Shown one piece after another: positions 16,037 to 25,110 of a DNA stretch of 64,000 nucleotides. Position 1 is the first letter of the stretch; each line of letters begins with the position of its first letter. Source of the DNA: Alloalcanivorax xenomutans. GTDB lineage: Bacteria; Pseudomonadota; Gammaproteobacteria; Pseudomonadales; Alcanivoracaceae. The stretch lies in contig NZ_OBMO01000001.1 of assembly GCF_900217905.1 (NCBI RefSeq), positions 1 through 64,000 on the forward strand. Direction: 5' to 3'. The translations under genes were made by a program, and so were the position numbers. The notes under the pieces were generated by a model. The model saw nothing but the letters and a program-made list of their open reading frames with translations. It did not search any database and had not been told where the DNA came from.

Positions 16037-17407
16037 CTACCGCAAAAGCACCACGTGTCCTTCCCGGGGCAGTCCGCCGTGATCGTTCAATGCACGGATC
16101 ACCGGCCCCGCCGCCTCGAACCCCCGATGCTCACACAAGCTCATCCAGCCCGATACCGGGTCACTGACCGCCTGCAGAAAACGCCGCTGCGCCGCGCCAA
16201 AGCGCTCGCTCAGCACCGCCGGGCCCCAGTCCTGATTGCGCTTGCGAATCTGCACCGGCGCGAAGAAAAAGCGGGGCTCCGGTGTCAGTGTGGCGTCGGC
16301 CTTGAGGAATTCCGTGTTGGTGGCGGAACCGGCGTAGCAGTCGTACACCAGGGCCGGACCGAAATGGTCGTGGACGGCGTGCCGCAACGCCTCATCGCCG
16401 GAGAAGTCCACGTACAGAGTCGGTTGCCCGGCATCCAGCGACGCCAGTTGATCGTAGTCCACCACCTGCTGGTAGAGTCCCAGGCCCTCGACGTAGTCCC
16501 GATTCGATGGCGACGTCAGCGCGATGCGTACCGGGTCGCCCATTTCCCGCAACGCGAAGGCGGCGCCATAAGCGGTCTTGCTCGAGGCGCTGGAGACCAC
16601 CAGCTGCCGCGCGCCGAAGAATTCATTGTCGGAGAGGAAGTCCGCCAGCATATAGGAAGTGAAGAACAGCGGCCGCAATAGCATTTGGTAATCTTCCAGT
16701 GCCTTCACATAGGCGCCGTCGGTGCTGCACCGGGTGTACTGGTTATAGGGCGAGGGCAATCCCTGGCGGTAGTCGGTGGCGTCATAGAAGCCGCGCTCAC
16801 TGATCCGCTCCGGCCGTACCTTCAGCGCCGTGGCGATGGGGAAGTAACCATAGAAACGCTCCCCGGGGTCCACGCCCGGCACCCGCGAGTCGGTCACGGT
16901 GGCGAATCCCCACACCGGCATGTGGCCCCACCCTTCCTGCCCGGTGGGGAAGAAGGACCAGTAGTTCATGGCGTCACCGAAGGCGGCGTAGGTAATGTTG
17001 TTGGTGGTCAGGGCGAACCGGTCCACGGTGAGGATCACCTCGCCGTCACCGGCTTCCGGCAGTGTCTGGCTGTTAGAGCCTGTTCATAGTCTTTACGCCG
17101 CCGCGTTGCTGCTGGAAAAGCCGCCAGAGGGCGTTGGGGACTGCAGGCTCTGGTGGTTCCAAAGTCAAAGGCCACAGCGTCCTCTGGCGGCTTTTCCAGC
17201 GCAACCCGAAGGGCCGGGCCCCTTTTTCCGTCAGGCCGCGATTACGCTTGTTTATGTAGAATGACTACACGGCACAATCGGAATCACAACCTGACGAAAA
17301 AATGAACTCCGGCGCGGCGGCGTAAAGACTATGAACAGGCTCTTATCCAGCCGGGTATGGCCCAGGTCGGTCTTGTCGGTCAGCAGTCGCAAATTCGGGG
17401 TGCGCAT
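16037..17407 (-). pseudogene. DUF2855 protein gene interrupted by a MITE
   Basis: Residues 1-21 (MRTPNLRLLTDKTDLGHTRLD) are encoded at 17407-17345 behind a GGAG Shine-Dalgarno; the rest resumes at 17072. Removing the element (17076-17342) and one TTA copy restores one frame through DNSQTLPEAGDGEV into the 333-codon remainder, an intact total of about 367 residues. The family is a quinone-oxidoreductase-like (MDR) group of unknown function. A GTG at 17038, originally an internal Val codon, could start a protein lacking the first 33 residues, but no Shine-Dalgarno was seen for it. TetR is divergent and may have regulated this gene. Confidence 0.88.
17076..17342. mobile_element. 267-bp MITE with 30-bp terminal inverted repeats
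   Basis: Perfect 30-bp terminal repeats (17076-17105 and 17313-17342, starting GAGCCTGTTCATAGTC) are flanked by a TTA duplication (17073-17075 and 17343-17345). Inside is a second inverted pair (CTGGAAAAGCCGCCAGAGG and its complement) and a third (TTTTTCCGTCAGG / CCTGACGAAAAA). No ORF of transposase size. The TNA-type duplication and GRGCCTG end point to mobilisation by an IS5-family transposase, which is inference. Confidence 0.93.
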
Positions 17408-17480
17408 GGTCGCTCCGTTGGTGATGATTAACGTGGCATCATGCTAACAATGCCCCTTCGCCAACGGGTTCGGATTCCCC

Positions 17481-18110
17481 ATGACCAGGAAAACACCATC
17501 GAAGCCCCTGCCCCAACCGCATAAGCGGCCCTCCCAGGCGCGCGCGGTGTTCACCGTGCAGGCCCTTTACGACGGCTTTGTTCGGATTTGGCGCCGCGAC
17601 GGACCGGCCGCCGCCACCACCCGCGCCATTGCCGAAGAGAGCGGCTACGCCGTGGGCACGCTGTACGACTATTTCCCCAACCGCACTGCGCTGTTATCCG
17701 GTTACGTGCGCCATTGCATGGATGTGCTTTGCCAGCGGCTGAGCGAGGAAGACACCGCAATGGACCGGCATTGCTGGGAGGAGCGTCTGCGGCGAGCGGT
17801 GTCACTGACGCTGGACGAGGACGGGCAAGCTCCCTACTTCGATCGGGAGATGTTGATGATGGAGGGGAAAATCGCCACCGCCGCCCACCACCAGCGTGCC
17901 TTCCGGCAGCTGGTGGACGCCTGGGGCGCGCTGGTGGCGGGCTGGCCGGACCGGCCCGGGCCAGCGGTGACCGCCGACACTCTGGAAACCCTGGTCCTGG
18001 CCCTTTGGGGGGCGCGGCGCTATACGCTGTTGCTGGACACCGACACGCCCCCGATCCCGCAACAGGTGGATCGGCTGGCCGTCATGGCCCGGGCTCTGCT
18101 GACCTCCTGA
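17481..18110 (+). CDS. TetR family transcriptional regulator
   Basis: 209 residues. The N-terminal HTH is clear (TTRAIAEESGYAVGTLYDYFPNRTALL); the C-terminal ligand domain is not assignable. It is divergent from the split DUF2855 gene (74 bp between starts), the usual geometry of a TetR regulator and its target, so it may now control a broken gene. An imperfect ATGAT...ATCAT dyad lies between them. Confidence 0.9.
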   Translation: MTRKTPSKPLPQPHKRPSQARAVFTVQALYDGFVRIWRRDGPAAATTRAIAEESGYAVGTLYDYFPNRTALLSGYVRHCMDVLCQRLSEEDTAMDRHCWEERLRRAVSLTLDEDGQAPYFDREMLMMEGKIATAAHHQRAFRQLVDAWGALVAGWPDRPGPAVTADTLETLVLALWGARRYTLLLDTDTPPIPQQVDRLAVMARALLTS

Positions 18111-18123
18111 GCGGACACTGGGG

Positions 18124-18564
18124 TCAGGACTTGTCCTCCCCCGCGGCCTGGCGTTTGGCGTAGTCCTCCATGCGCTTCATCTGGTCCCTGGCACGTTCCA
18201 GGGAGGCGGAAGCGCCGTCACAGGCGGTTACCGTGCCCAGACAGTCCACGCATTGCACCAGGTCATTGGCGGCCATGCTCAAATGCACCTTGAAAGCCAG
18301 GGTTTGCAACGCGGCGGCCTCGCCGCGCAGGTTACGGGCCTGCTCCGGCAAGTCAGGGAAATCCGCCTTGCAGGCCTTTTGCGCCTCAGCGGTTTTGCTG
18401 TCAGGGTATTTTTCGTGCAACTCGCGGCCGGTCTGTTCCAGGGCGGCGATGCGCATCATCAGACTGTCGATGACTTTGCGCTCGGCGTCGTCGGGCAATT
18501 GCGCGAAAGCAGGCACACAGACGGCCACCGCCAGCAGGCCGATGATCCAGGCTTTACCATTCAT
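18124..18564 (-). CDS. Exported hypothetical protein
   Basis: 146 residues, not recognised. It has a signal peptide (MNGKAWIIGLLAVAVCVPAFAQ), then a mostly helical, charged mature part with Cys in KACKADFP and a close trio in QCVDCLGTVTAC, suggesting periplasmic disulphides. ATG 18564 has a good GGAG Shine-Dalgarno. Its 3' end converges on the TetR gene. Confidence 0.75.
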   Translation of the reverse strand: MNGKAWIIGLLAVAVCVPAFAQLPDDAERKVIDSLMMRIAALEQTGRELHEKYPDSKTAEAQKACKADFPDLPEQARNLRGEAAALQTLAFKVHLSMAANDLVQCVDCLGTVTACDGASASLERARDQMKRMEDYAKRQAAGEDKS

Positions 18565-18586
18565 CTTATTATCTCCTTTTGTTTTT

Positions 18587-18610
18587 AGGTGACGTTCGGG
18601 ACCGTCACCT
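18587..18610 (+). terminator. Terminator-like hairpin
   Basis: AGGTGACG (18587-18594) pairs with CGTCACCT (18603-18610), followed by TTTATT on the plus strand. No plus-strand gene ends just before it, and on the minus strand, where it separates the HIT gene from the exported protein, the T-run is missing. Its direction of action is therefore unclear. Confidence 0.45.
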
Positions 18611-18663
18611 TTTATTAAGGTCCGGCGAAGCCGGTACCGGGGCTGCCCCCTGGAATTACGGGC

Positions 18664-19184
<521 letters not shown>

Positions 19185-19341
19185 ATCGCCGGGACGTGGT
19201 GCCGTTCACATCCCGTCCAATTCATCGCCACCGATCGCCTTCGGTGGGGTGAGCCGCACCGCCCGGGCCGCGTATACTATGGCCCTGGCATCGCCGGCGG
19301 CGATGATATCCGTGAACTCTGCTTTTGCTGATCGGAACGAT

Positions 19342-20217
19342 ATGGCCACTCTGTTCGTAGACAACCTGACCGTACTGGATTTCTCCTACCTGCACCCCAA
19401 GCGGGGCATGATCGGGGAATCCTGGATCGTGGACCTGGAACTGTCCGGTGATCTGGACGGCCAAGGCATGGTGTTTGATTTCGGCCAGGTCAAACGGCGG
19501 CTCAAACGCCTGATCGATGATCAGGTCGACCATCGTCTGCTGTTCCCCGGTGCCCATGAGGCACTGAGTCTGAATCAGCGCGAAGATCAGCAACTGAGTC
19601 TCACCTGGCAGTATGCTGCCGGGGAAATCCGGCTGGTGGCGCCCTCCGAAAGCCTGCTGGAAATCGCCGGCACCGAGGTGTCCAAGGCCTCCGTTACCCT
19701 GTTCCTGATGGAGCTGCTGGAGCCATCCCTGCCGGACAACGTCAATGAAGCGCGCATCCTGCTCCGTGAGGAGGACACCGGTACCGCGCCGTTCTACCAT
19801 TACTCCCATGGCCTGAAGAAACACGACGGCAACTGTCAGCGCATCGCCCACGGCCACCGTTCCACCATTCAGATCTTCGAGAACGGCCGCCGCAGCCGTT
19901 ACTGGGAGAAGCTGTGGGCGGACCGCTGGGAAGACATCTACATTGGCACCCGGGAAGATCTGGAAGGCACCTACTTCGTCGAGGAAGTGCCCCACCACCG
20001 GTTCCGCTACGACGCGCCCCAGGGCCACTTCGAACTGGTGATCCCGGAAGACCATTGCTATCTGATCGACACCGACACCACGGTGGAATACCTGGCCGAC
20101 CACATCGCCCGGCAACTGGCCGAGGAAGCCCCCGGCAAGCACTTCCGCGTCCGCGCCTTCGAGGGCGTCGGCAAGGGGGCGATAGCTGAAGGGCAGTTAA
20201 CAGTTAAGGGTGAATAG
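19342..20217 (+). CDS. PTPS/QueD-family protein with two tandem domains
   Basis: 291 residues, two T-fold halves of the 6-pyruvoyl-tetrahydropterin synthase / 6-carboxy-tetrahydropterin synthase family. The second half carries the metal-site region: HGLKKHDGNCQRIAHGHRS. In the first half the equivalent HGH segment reads IGES (GMIGESWIVDLEL), so that half has lost its zinc ligands. It could act in queuosine or pterin synthesis; the duplicated form is not classic QueD. ATG 19342 (MATLFVDNL) is chosen over a long proline-rich extension. A TATACT box lies near 19273. The last nine residues (EGQLTVKGE) come from the repeat arm at 20192. Confidence 0.8.
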   Translation: MATLFVDNLTVLDFSYLHPKRGMIGESWIVDLELSGDLDGQGMVFDFGQVKRRLKRLIDDQVDHRLLFPGAHEALSLNQREDQQLSLTWQYAAGEIRLVAPSESLLEIAGTEVSKASVTLFLMELLEPSLPDNVNEARILLREEDTGTAPFYHYSHGLKKHDGNCQRIAHGHRSTIQIFENGRRSRYWEKLWADRWEDIYIGTREDLEGTYFVEEVPHHRFRYDAPQGHFELVIPEDHCYLIDTDTTVEYLADHIARQLAEEAPGKHFRVRAFEGVGKGAIAEGQLTVKGE

Positions 20218-20406
20218 TTAATAGCGACGCGGAAGACGCCGGCAGACTCAGAAAGCAAAGAGGCCGCGCCCTCAACCAGGATGCGGCCTCTTTGTCTTTA
20301 AAGACACAGATCAGAGCGTCAGGCTTGCATACACACAAATCACCTTTGCACTATCGCAACCCTCTGTTTTTCGCTATTAACTATTCACCCTTAACTATTA
20401 ACTGCC
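20192..20406. repeat. Convergent-gene inverted repeat of 7-bp units, copy 2
   Basis: Arms 20192-20227 and 20371-20406 are 36-bp reverse complements with one mismatch. The right arm reads TTAACTA, TTCACCC, TTAACTA, TTAACTG. The left arm supplies the C-terminal codons and stop of the PTPS gene; the right arm ends four bases before the LysR stop codon. The spacer contains the strong hairpin at 20256. Confidence 0.9.
20256..20294. terminator. Bidirectional terminator hairpin
   Basis: CAAAGAGGCCGC (20256-20267) pairs perfectly with GCGGCCTCTTTG (20283-20294), a 12-bp stem with a 15-nt loop; TTTGTCTTT follows. It sits between converging genes, inside the arms of the heptamer repeat. Confidence 0.85.
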
Positions 20407-20410
20407 TTTT

Positions 20411-21361
20411 TCACGGGTCCTCCGCCAGTATCCGCTCGGCCTCCTCCTGGATCAGCTTGCGCAGCCAGCGGTGGGCGGCGTTGTGGTGCAGCAGGGGGGA
20501 CCAGGCCATTTTCAGTTCGAACTCGGGAATGTCGAACGGTGGCGATTTGATCACCAGGCGGGGGTTTTGCGCCTGCATGCGTGCCACCCGGGACGGCAGA
20601 GTCGCCACCAGGTCGTTGTTCATGGCCAGCAGGGCGGGCATTTGATAGTGGCGGGTGAAGATACTGATCTTTCGGGTCCGTCCCATCTGTTGCAAAGCGT
20701 GGTCGATCCAGCCCAGCCCGCCCAGTTTTTCCGGGTTCATGCCAAAGCCCACGCCAAAACCGGTCTTGGACACCCAGATATGCTGGGCGGACAGGTAGCT
20801 GTCCAGATCGAAATGCTTGGCGATCGGGTTATCGCGGTTGAGCAGACAGGAGAAGGCGTCCTTCCACAGGGTGACCTGGTAGAAGGACCCCGGGATTTCG
20901 TTGAACCGGTTCACCGCCATGTCCACCCGTCCTTGTTCCATATCAGGATAACTGACATCCGACGGCGTCAGGAAGTCCAGAACCACATGGGGCGCCTCTT
21001 CACGCAGACGGCGCACGATGTGCGGCACCAGCGTGCCCTCGGCGTAATCGCTGGTCATGATACGAAAAACCCGGCGGCTTTCCTCGGGACGAAACACTTC
21101 CTCCGGATTGAACAGAGATTCCGCCTGTGCCATCAACTGACGAACCAGGGGCTGCAGCTCCAGAGCCCGGTCGGTGGCGGTCATGCCCTCGCTGGTGCGG
21201 ATCAGCAGCGGATCATTGAACATCTGCCGCAGCCGTTTGAGGCTGTTGCTCATGGCCGGCTGGGTAATGCCCAGTTGTTCCGCCGCCCGGGTCACGTTTT
21301 TTTCCCGCAGCAACACATCCAGGTATTTCAATAAATTCAGGTCGGCGCCGGCGACATTCAT
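20411..21361 (-). CDS. LysR family transcriptional regulator
   Basis: 316 residues: N-terminal HTH (LREKNVTRAAEQLGITQPAMSNSLKRLR) and a substrate domain with the NodD/SyrM/LeuO-like pattern (FRIMTSDYAEGTLVPHIVRRLREEAPHV, VDMAVNRFNEIPGSFYQ). The ligand is unknown. No divergent partner lies close; the next gene upstream is a small Arc-type repressor. Confidence 0.9.
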   Translation of the reverse strand: MNVAGADLNLLKYLDVLLREKNVTRAAEQLGITQPAMSNSLKRLRQMFNDPLLIRTSEGMTATDRALELQPLVRQLMAQAESLFNPEEVFRPEESRRVFRIMTSDYAEGTLVPHIVRRLREEAPHVVLDFLTPSDVSYPDMEQGRVDMAVNRFNEIPGSFYQVTLWKDAFSCLLNRDNPIAKHFDLDSYLSAQHIWVSKTGFGVGFGMNPEKLGGLGWIDHALQQMGRTRKISIFTRHYQMPALLAMNNDLVATLPSRVARMQAQNPRLVIKSPPFDIPEFELKMAWSPLLHHNAAHRWLRKLIQEEAERILAEDP

Positions 21362-21528
21362 GGCAGTGTGCTCTCTCTCCTGACAAAGCGATCATAACAG
21401 ACGCCGCGACGCCACCCCGCATGCTCTTTCGCACTCGGCCTTGACCCGGGTCAAGGCCGATTAATAGCACCGTGCCATCATCGCGTGAAGTTGAAAAAGT
21501 GCGTAAGGTAACCGTTTTCTCGGGGCAT

Positions 21529-21813
21529 ATGACAGACACTATGAAGCAGGACGAGACCACGCGGGCCGAGAAGTTCGTGGTTCGTTTCCCTCCCGGCATG
21601 CGTGATCGCATCGCCCAGGCCGCCACTCACAGTCACCGAAGCATGAACGCGGAGATCGTGGCGCGGCTGCAACGCAGCATGGTTGAATGGCCCGGGGACC
21701 TGCCACGAGCTGAAGGCTGTGTTCCCCAGGGGCTGGAGGAAGGGCTGTTGCTGGACTGCTTTCGCCGCCTGCCCGCTGAAAAACGCCAGGCCCTGTTGGC
21801 TTTGCTGGTGTAG
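21529..21813 (+). CDS. Arc family ribbon-helix-helix DNA-binding protein
   Basis: 94 residues with an Arc/Mnt-type RHH domain: EKFVVRFPPGMRDRIAQAATHSHRSMNAEIVARLQ. The C-terminal half (LLLDCFRRLPAEKRQALLALL) is a helix of unknown role. ATG 21529 follows a G-rich stretch and starts just ahead of the domain; the longer frame from 21472 adds unrelated residues. Confidence 0.85.
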   Translation: MTDTMKQDETTRAEKFVVRFPPGMRDRIAQAATHSHRSMNAEIVARLQRSMVEWPGDLPRAEGCVPQGLEEGLLLDCFRRLPAEKRQALLALLV

Positions 21814-21948
21814 CGAGCCTTGCTGGTAAAACGGGCTCTGTTGATATTGATATAGTTGCGGGATATCTGGTGCGTCAGGCGCTATGCTGGGAACCTGAAT
21901 GAATCTTTGGGGACGCTCTTCTCCCCGAACAGACTCTAAGGATCCAAG

Positions 21949-23169
21949 GTGACCCAAGACCCGCAACGGACGAGTACGCTTCCGTCCGGCAGCGATATAC
22001 GGCTGCCCTGGCATTTGCGTCTTCCGGCGCCGCTGGAACGCGAATTCGTTGATTATTTCCGCGGCAACGTGGCCCGCATCACGCCCTGGGCCACCATTAC
22101 CCTGGTCTCCATTCTGGCTCTGGCGGTGATTCTGGAGCTGAGCGTGGAACCGGATCTGGTCGCCCTTACCTGGCGCCCGCGCTTGTTCTGTATCATGCTG
22201 GCCGGCGCCACCGCGGTGGTCGCCCATCGCCCCGATTTGCGCCGCTGGCTGCATCCAATGATCATCCTGCTGGCGTTCGCGGTAGCCATCACCGGGATGT
22301 GGATGGGCCTGTCCATCGATCACCCGCAAGCGTTCTTGCTGTTCCTGCAAACCCCTCTGGCGATCCTGGTACTCGGCGTGCTGCTGCGCGTGCCGTTCCT
22401 GGCTTCCGCCCTGAGCACTTCGGCGATACTGGCGCTCCAGGCCCTTTGCACCCTGGCCCCCAATACTCTGCCACTGTCCCAGGCGTTGACGCTGCTGCTG
22501 TTCTCCCTGGCAACCGGCACCATGAGCTTGTTTGGCCAATATATTTATGAACGCCTGCTGCGCAGCCACTTTCTGTCCGAGCACGTGCTGTATCAGCACC
22601 GGGCGGAGCTGCATTCGGCCAACCGGGTGCTCGAGAGCCAGGCCACCGGGGACGGCCTGACCGGTTGCCTGAACCGGCGCGGCATGGAGTCCCGCCTCAA
22701 TGACGCTTTGCATGGCCGTAGCCGGCACGCCATCGATAACGTCACCGTGCTGCTGTTCGATATCGATTTCTTCAAGCAATACAACGATACCTACGGCCAC
22801 CTGGCCGGCGACGAATGCCTCAAGTCCGTGGCCGGCATTCCCCGTGGCATGGCCCAGGGCGAAGCCGATTTCGTCGCCCGTTACGGCGGCGAGGAATTCC
22901 TGGTGGCGCTGGCCAACACCAGCCTCAAGGACGCCCTGGTGTTCGCCGAACGGATGCGCACCCGGATCGAGCAACTGGGCCTGCCCCACGCCGGCTCCAG
23001 GGTCAGCCAGGTGGTCACCATCAGCGTCGGCGTGGCCAGCTCCTTGCCCGGAGAAAAGGACGTTCTCGCTCTGATCAAACGGGCCGACGAGGCGCTCTAC
23101 CAGGCCAAGGGCGCCGGCCGCAATTGCGTGGCGTTCATGGATGAGCTGCAGCGGGTGCAGGCGCTGTAA
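21949..23169 (+). CDS. Membrane-bound diguanylate cyclase (GGDEF)
   Basis: 406 residues. About six hydrophobic helices fill residues 40-205, followed by a short linker and a GGDEF domain (GLTGCLNRRGMESRL, DIDFFKQYNDTYGHLAGDECL, RYGGEEFLVAL, ADEALYQAKGAGRN). The GGEEF active site is intact; no RxxD inhibitory site is seen at its usual place, so product inhibition by that site is not expected. GTG start with AAGGA upstream. It converges on an HD-GYP gene with a heptamer inverted repeat between. Confidence 0.92.
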   Translation: MTQDPQRTSTLPSGSDIRLPWHLRLPAPLEREFVDYFRGNVARITPWATITLVSILALAVILELSVEPDLVALTWRPRLFCIMLAGATAVVAHRPDLRRWLHPMIILLAFAVAITGMWMGLSIDHPQAFLLFLQTPLAILVLGVLLRVPFLASALSTSAILALQALCTLAPNTLPLSQALTLLLFSLATGTMSLFGQYIYERLLRSHFLSEHVLYQHRAELHSANRVLESQATGDGLTGCLNRRGMESRLNDALHGRSRHAIDNVTVLLFDIDFFKQYNDTYGHLAGDECLKSVAGIPRGMAQGEADFVARYGGEEFLVALANTSLKDALVFAERMRTRIEQLGLPHAGSRVSQVVTISVGVASSLPGEKDVLALIKRADEALYQAKGAGRNCVAFMDELQRVQAL

Positions 23170-23172
23170 GGG

Positions 23173-23373
23173 GCAGGGAATAGTTAATAGTGAATAGTTA
23201 ACAGCGAAAAAAAGCACATTGCAGTACTGCAAAGGCTGTTTGCGTACCCGCAACTTCGGCTTATGTTAAAGGACAATCAGGCCCTGCCCAAGCGATGGCG
23301 CGGCCTCCTCGTTTCCCGATTCCCCGGCCTATTTCGCGCAACTGTTAACTATTCACTATTAACTATTCCCTGC
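23173..23373. repeat. Convergent-gene inverted repeat of 7-bp units, copy 3
   Basis: Arms 23173-23204 and 23342-23373 are 32-bp perfect reverse complements. The right arm reads TTAACTA, TTCACTA, TTAACTA, TTCCCTG. The left arm begins 3 bases after the cyclase stop and the right arm ends 3 bases before the HD-GYP stop. The spacer carries a perfect 14-bp palindrome, TTGCAGTACTGCAA (23219-23232). Confidence 0.9.
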
Positions 23374-23376
23374 TTT

Positions 23377-24927
23377 TCAGCGGTATTTGCTCACTTCCTC
23401 CACATCCCGCTGTTCCGGGTCCAGGGCTTCCAGGGCGTATTGGCGCCAGACGCCGGCGTCGAGGAACAGGCGGTAGAGGTCCGGGTCCAGGTGGTGGTCG
23501 TCGCGCATCTGGCGCATGATTTCCAACGCTTCCGATAACTTCAGTGGCGGTTTGTAGGGCCGCTCCCGGGAGGTCAGCGCCTCGAAGATATCGGCGATGG
23601 CCATGATCCGCGCCGGGATCGACATTTGTTCGCGGGTCAGGCCACGGGGGAACCCGGTGCCGTCCATGCGTTCGTGGTGACCGCCGGCGTATTCCGGCAC
23701 CCGCCGCAGCTTGCGCGGAAACGGCAGCGACTCCAGCATCGCCAGGGTCACGTCCATATGCCCGTTAATGACCGCCCGCTCGTCCTCGGTCAGCGTGCCT
23801 TTGGGGATACACAGATTGCTTACCTCGTCTTCACTCAACAGCGGCTGTAACCGCCCCTGCGCATCGGTCCAGGTGCGCCCGGCCATCCCCCGGACCCGTT
23901 CCTGATCCTCCCGAGCCATGGTTTCCCCGCCCAGGTTGACTCGCTGCAACAGCGCCAGATCCGCTTCCAGCTCCGCCAGCGCCCGCTCTCTTTCCGCCGC
24001 CAGCGCCGAGGCCCGTTCCGGCTCCGTCCGTTCACGCTCGGCGAAGTCCGCCACCAATTCCGCCCGCAGCACCGCGAAACGGGCGGCGATCATGTCGATG
24101 CGGTCGTGCAGGGCATGCAACTTGGTGGATTTCTCCAGCACCGAGTCCGGTGTCGCCAGCTTGCCGCAGTCGTGCAGCCAGGCCGCCACTCTCAGCTCGT
24201 ACCAGCCGTCCTCGTCCAGATCGAAGTCGGCGAAGGTGCCACGATCCTGGCAGGCAGCCCGGGCCAATAATTCGGTCAGCAGGGGCACCCGCTGGCAATG
24301 GGCGCTGGTGTGCGGGCTCTTGGCGTCGATGGCCTGGGCGATGACTTTGACGAAGGCGTCCAGCAGGTCCTTCATCTCCGCCACCACCAGCAGATTATTC
24401 AAAGCGATGCCCGCGTAGCCGGCCAAGGCCTCCGCCACCACCCGCTGGCGCCGGGAGAACGCCAGCCGGTGGCCCTGGTCGTCACGGGCATTGATCAGCT
24501 GCACCACACCGACCACCTCACCATCATGGTTGGGCAGCGGCACCAGCAGTTGCGCGGACACCTCCGTCACCAGATCCGGTACCCACAGCGCCCGGTCCTC
24601 TTCCGCCAGCCCCTGTCCCGACGCCAGCAACAGGGTTTCGCCTTCTTTCGCCACCCGCGCCACCGGGCACCCGGATCGCGCCAGAGGCACTTCGACCCCG
24701 TCCGTCACGCCGGTGCCACCTTCTCCCTGCCGAATCATGCAGACCAGGCGTTCATCACCGCCACCACCCCGGTACAGCCAGAGCGCACCGGCCTCCGCGC
24801 GGCACAGGGCGCGCGCCTCGGCGACGATGGTTTGCGCCAGTGTGGCCACGTCTCTTTGCTCATTGATACGCCGTGCCACCCGCAGCAGCGGCATCAACTG
24901 ATCTCCGATCCTGTGCAGTTGGGGCAT
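23377..24927 (-). CDS. GAF-HD-GYP phosphohydrolase, probable c-di-GMP phosphodiesterase
   Basis: 516 residues: an N-terminal GAF domain (about 15-185), then an HD-GYP-type domain interrupted by a roughly 100-residue charged helical insert. Seen in order: HTSAHCQRV, WLHDCGKLATPDSVLEKSTKLH, NGHMDVT and HHERMDGTGFPRGL; the last is GTGFP where the family has GxGYP. The metal His/Asp residues are kept. It faces a diguanylate cyclase gene end to end, so the pair encodes opposing activities on the same messenger, if both are active. Confidence 0.88.
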   Translation of the reverse strand: MPQLHRIGDQLMPLLRVARRINEQRDVATLAQTIVAEARALCRAEAGALWLYRGGGGDERLVCMIRQGEGGTGVTDGVEVPLARSGCPVARVAKEGETLLLASGQGLAEEDRALWVPDLVTEVSAQLLVPLPNHDGEVVGVVQLINARDDQGHRLAFSRRQRVVAEALAGYAGIALNNLLVVAEMKDLLDAFVKVIAQAIDAKSPHTSAHCQRVPLLTELLARAACQDRGTFADFDLDEDGWYELRVAAWLHDCGKLATPDSVLEKSTKLHALHDRIDMIAARFAVLRAELVADFAERERTEPERASALAAERERALAELEADLALLQRVNLGGETMAREDQERVRGMAGRTWTDAQGRLQPLLSEDEVSNLCIPKGTLTEDERAVINGHMDVTLAMLESLPFPRKLRRVPEYAGGHHERMDGTGFPRGLTREQMSIPARIMAIADIFEALTSRERPYKPPLKLSEALEIMRQMRDDHHLDPDLYRLFLDAGVWRQYALEALDPEQRDVEEVSKYR

Positions 24928-25110
24928 GCCGTTTCCTCGTCGTTATGGGTCAAGCAAACCACGTCATAAGGCCGCTGTCATGGCTTGGCGCTTGAAGCCA
25001 CCGCGGCGATTGCCTACCATCCGTCGGTTCCGGGACGCAAACCCGTGCCCCCGCACCGGGCCTGCTTTCCACATCTGCCTGCTTCATTTGCTTTGGATTC
25101 CGTGTCACCC

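Noticed and set aside
21478-23253. 591-codon minus-strand frame opposite the diguanylate cyclase
   Set aside because: Gln/His-rich shadow; the plus frame has a complete GGDEF domain and ribosome site.
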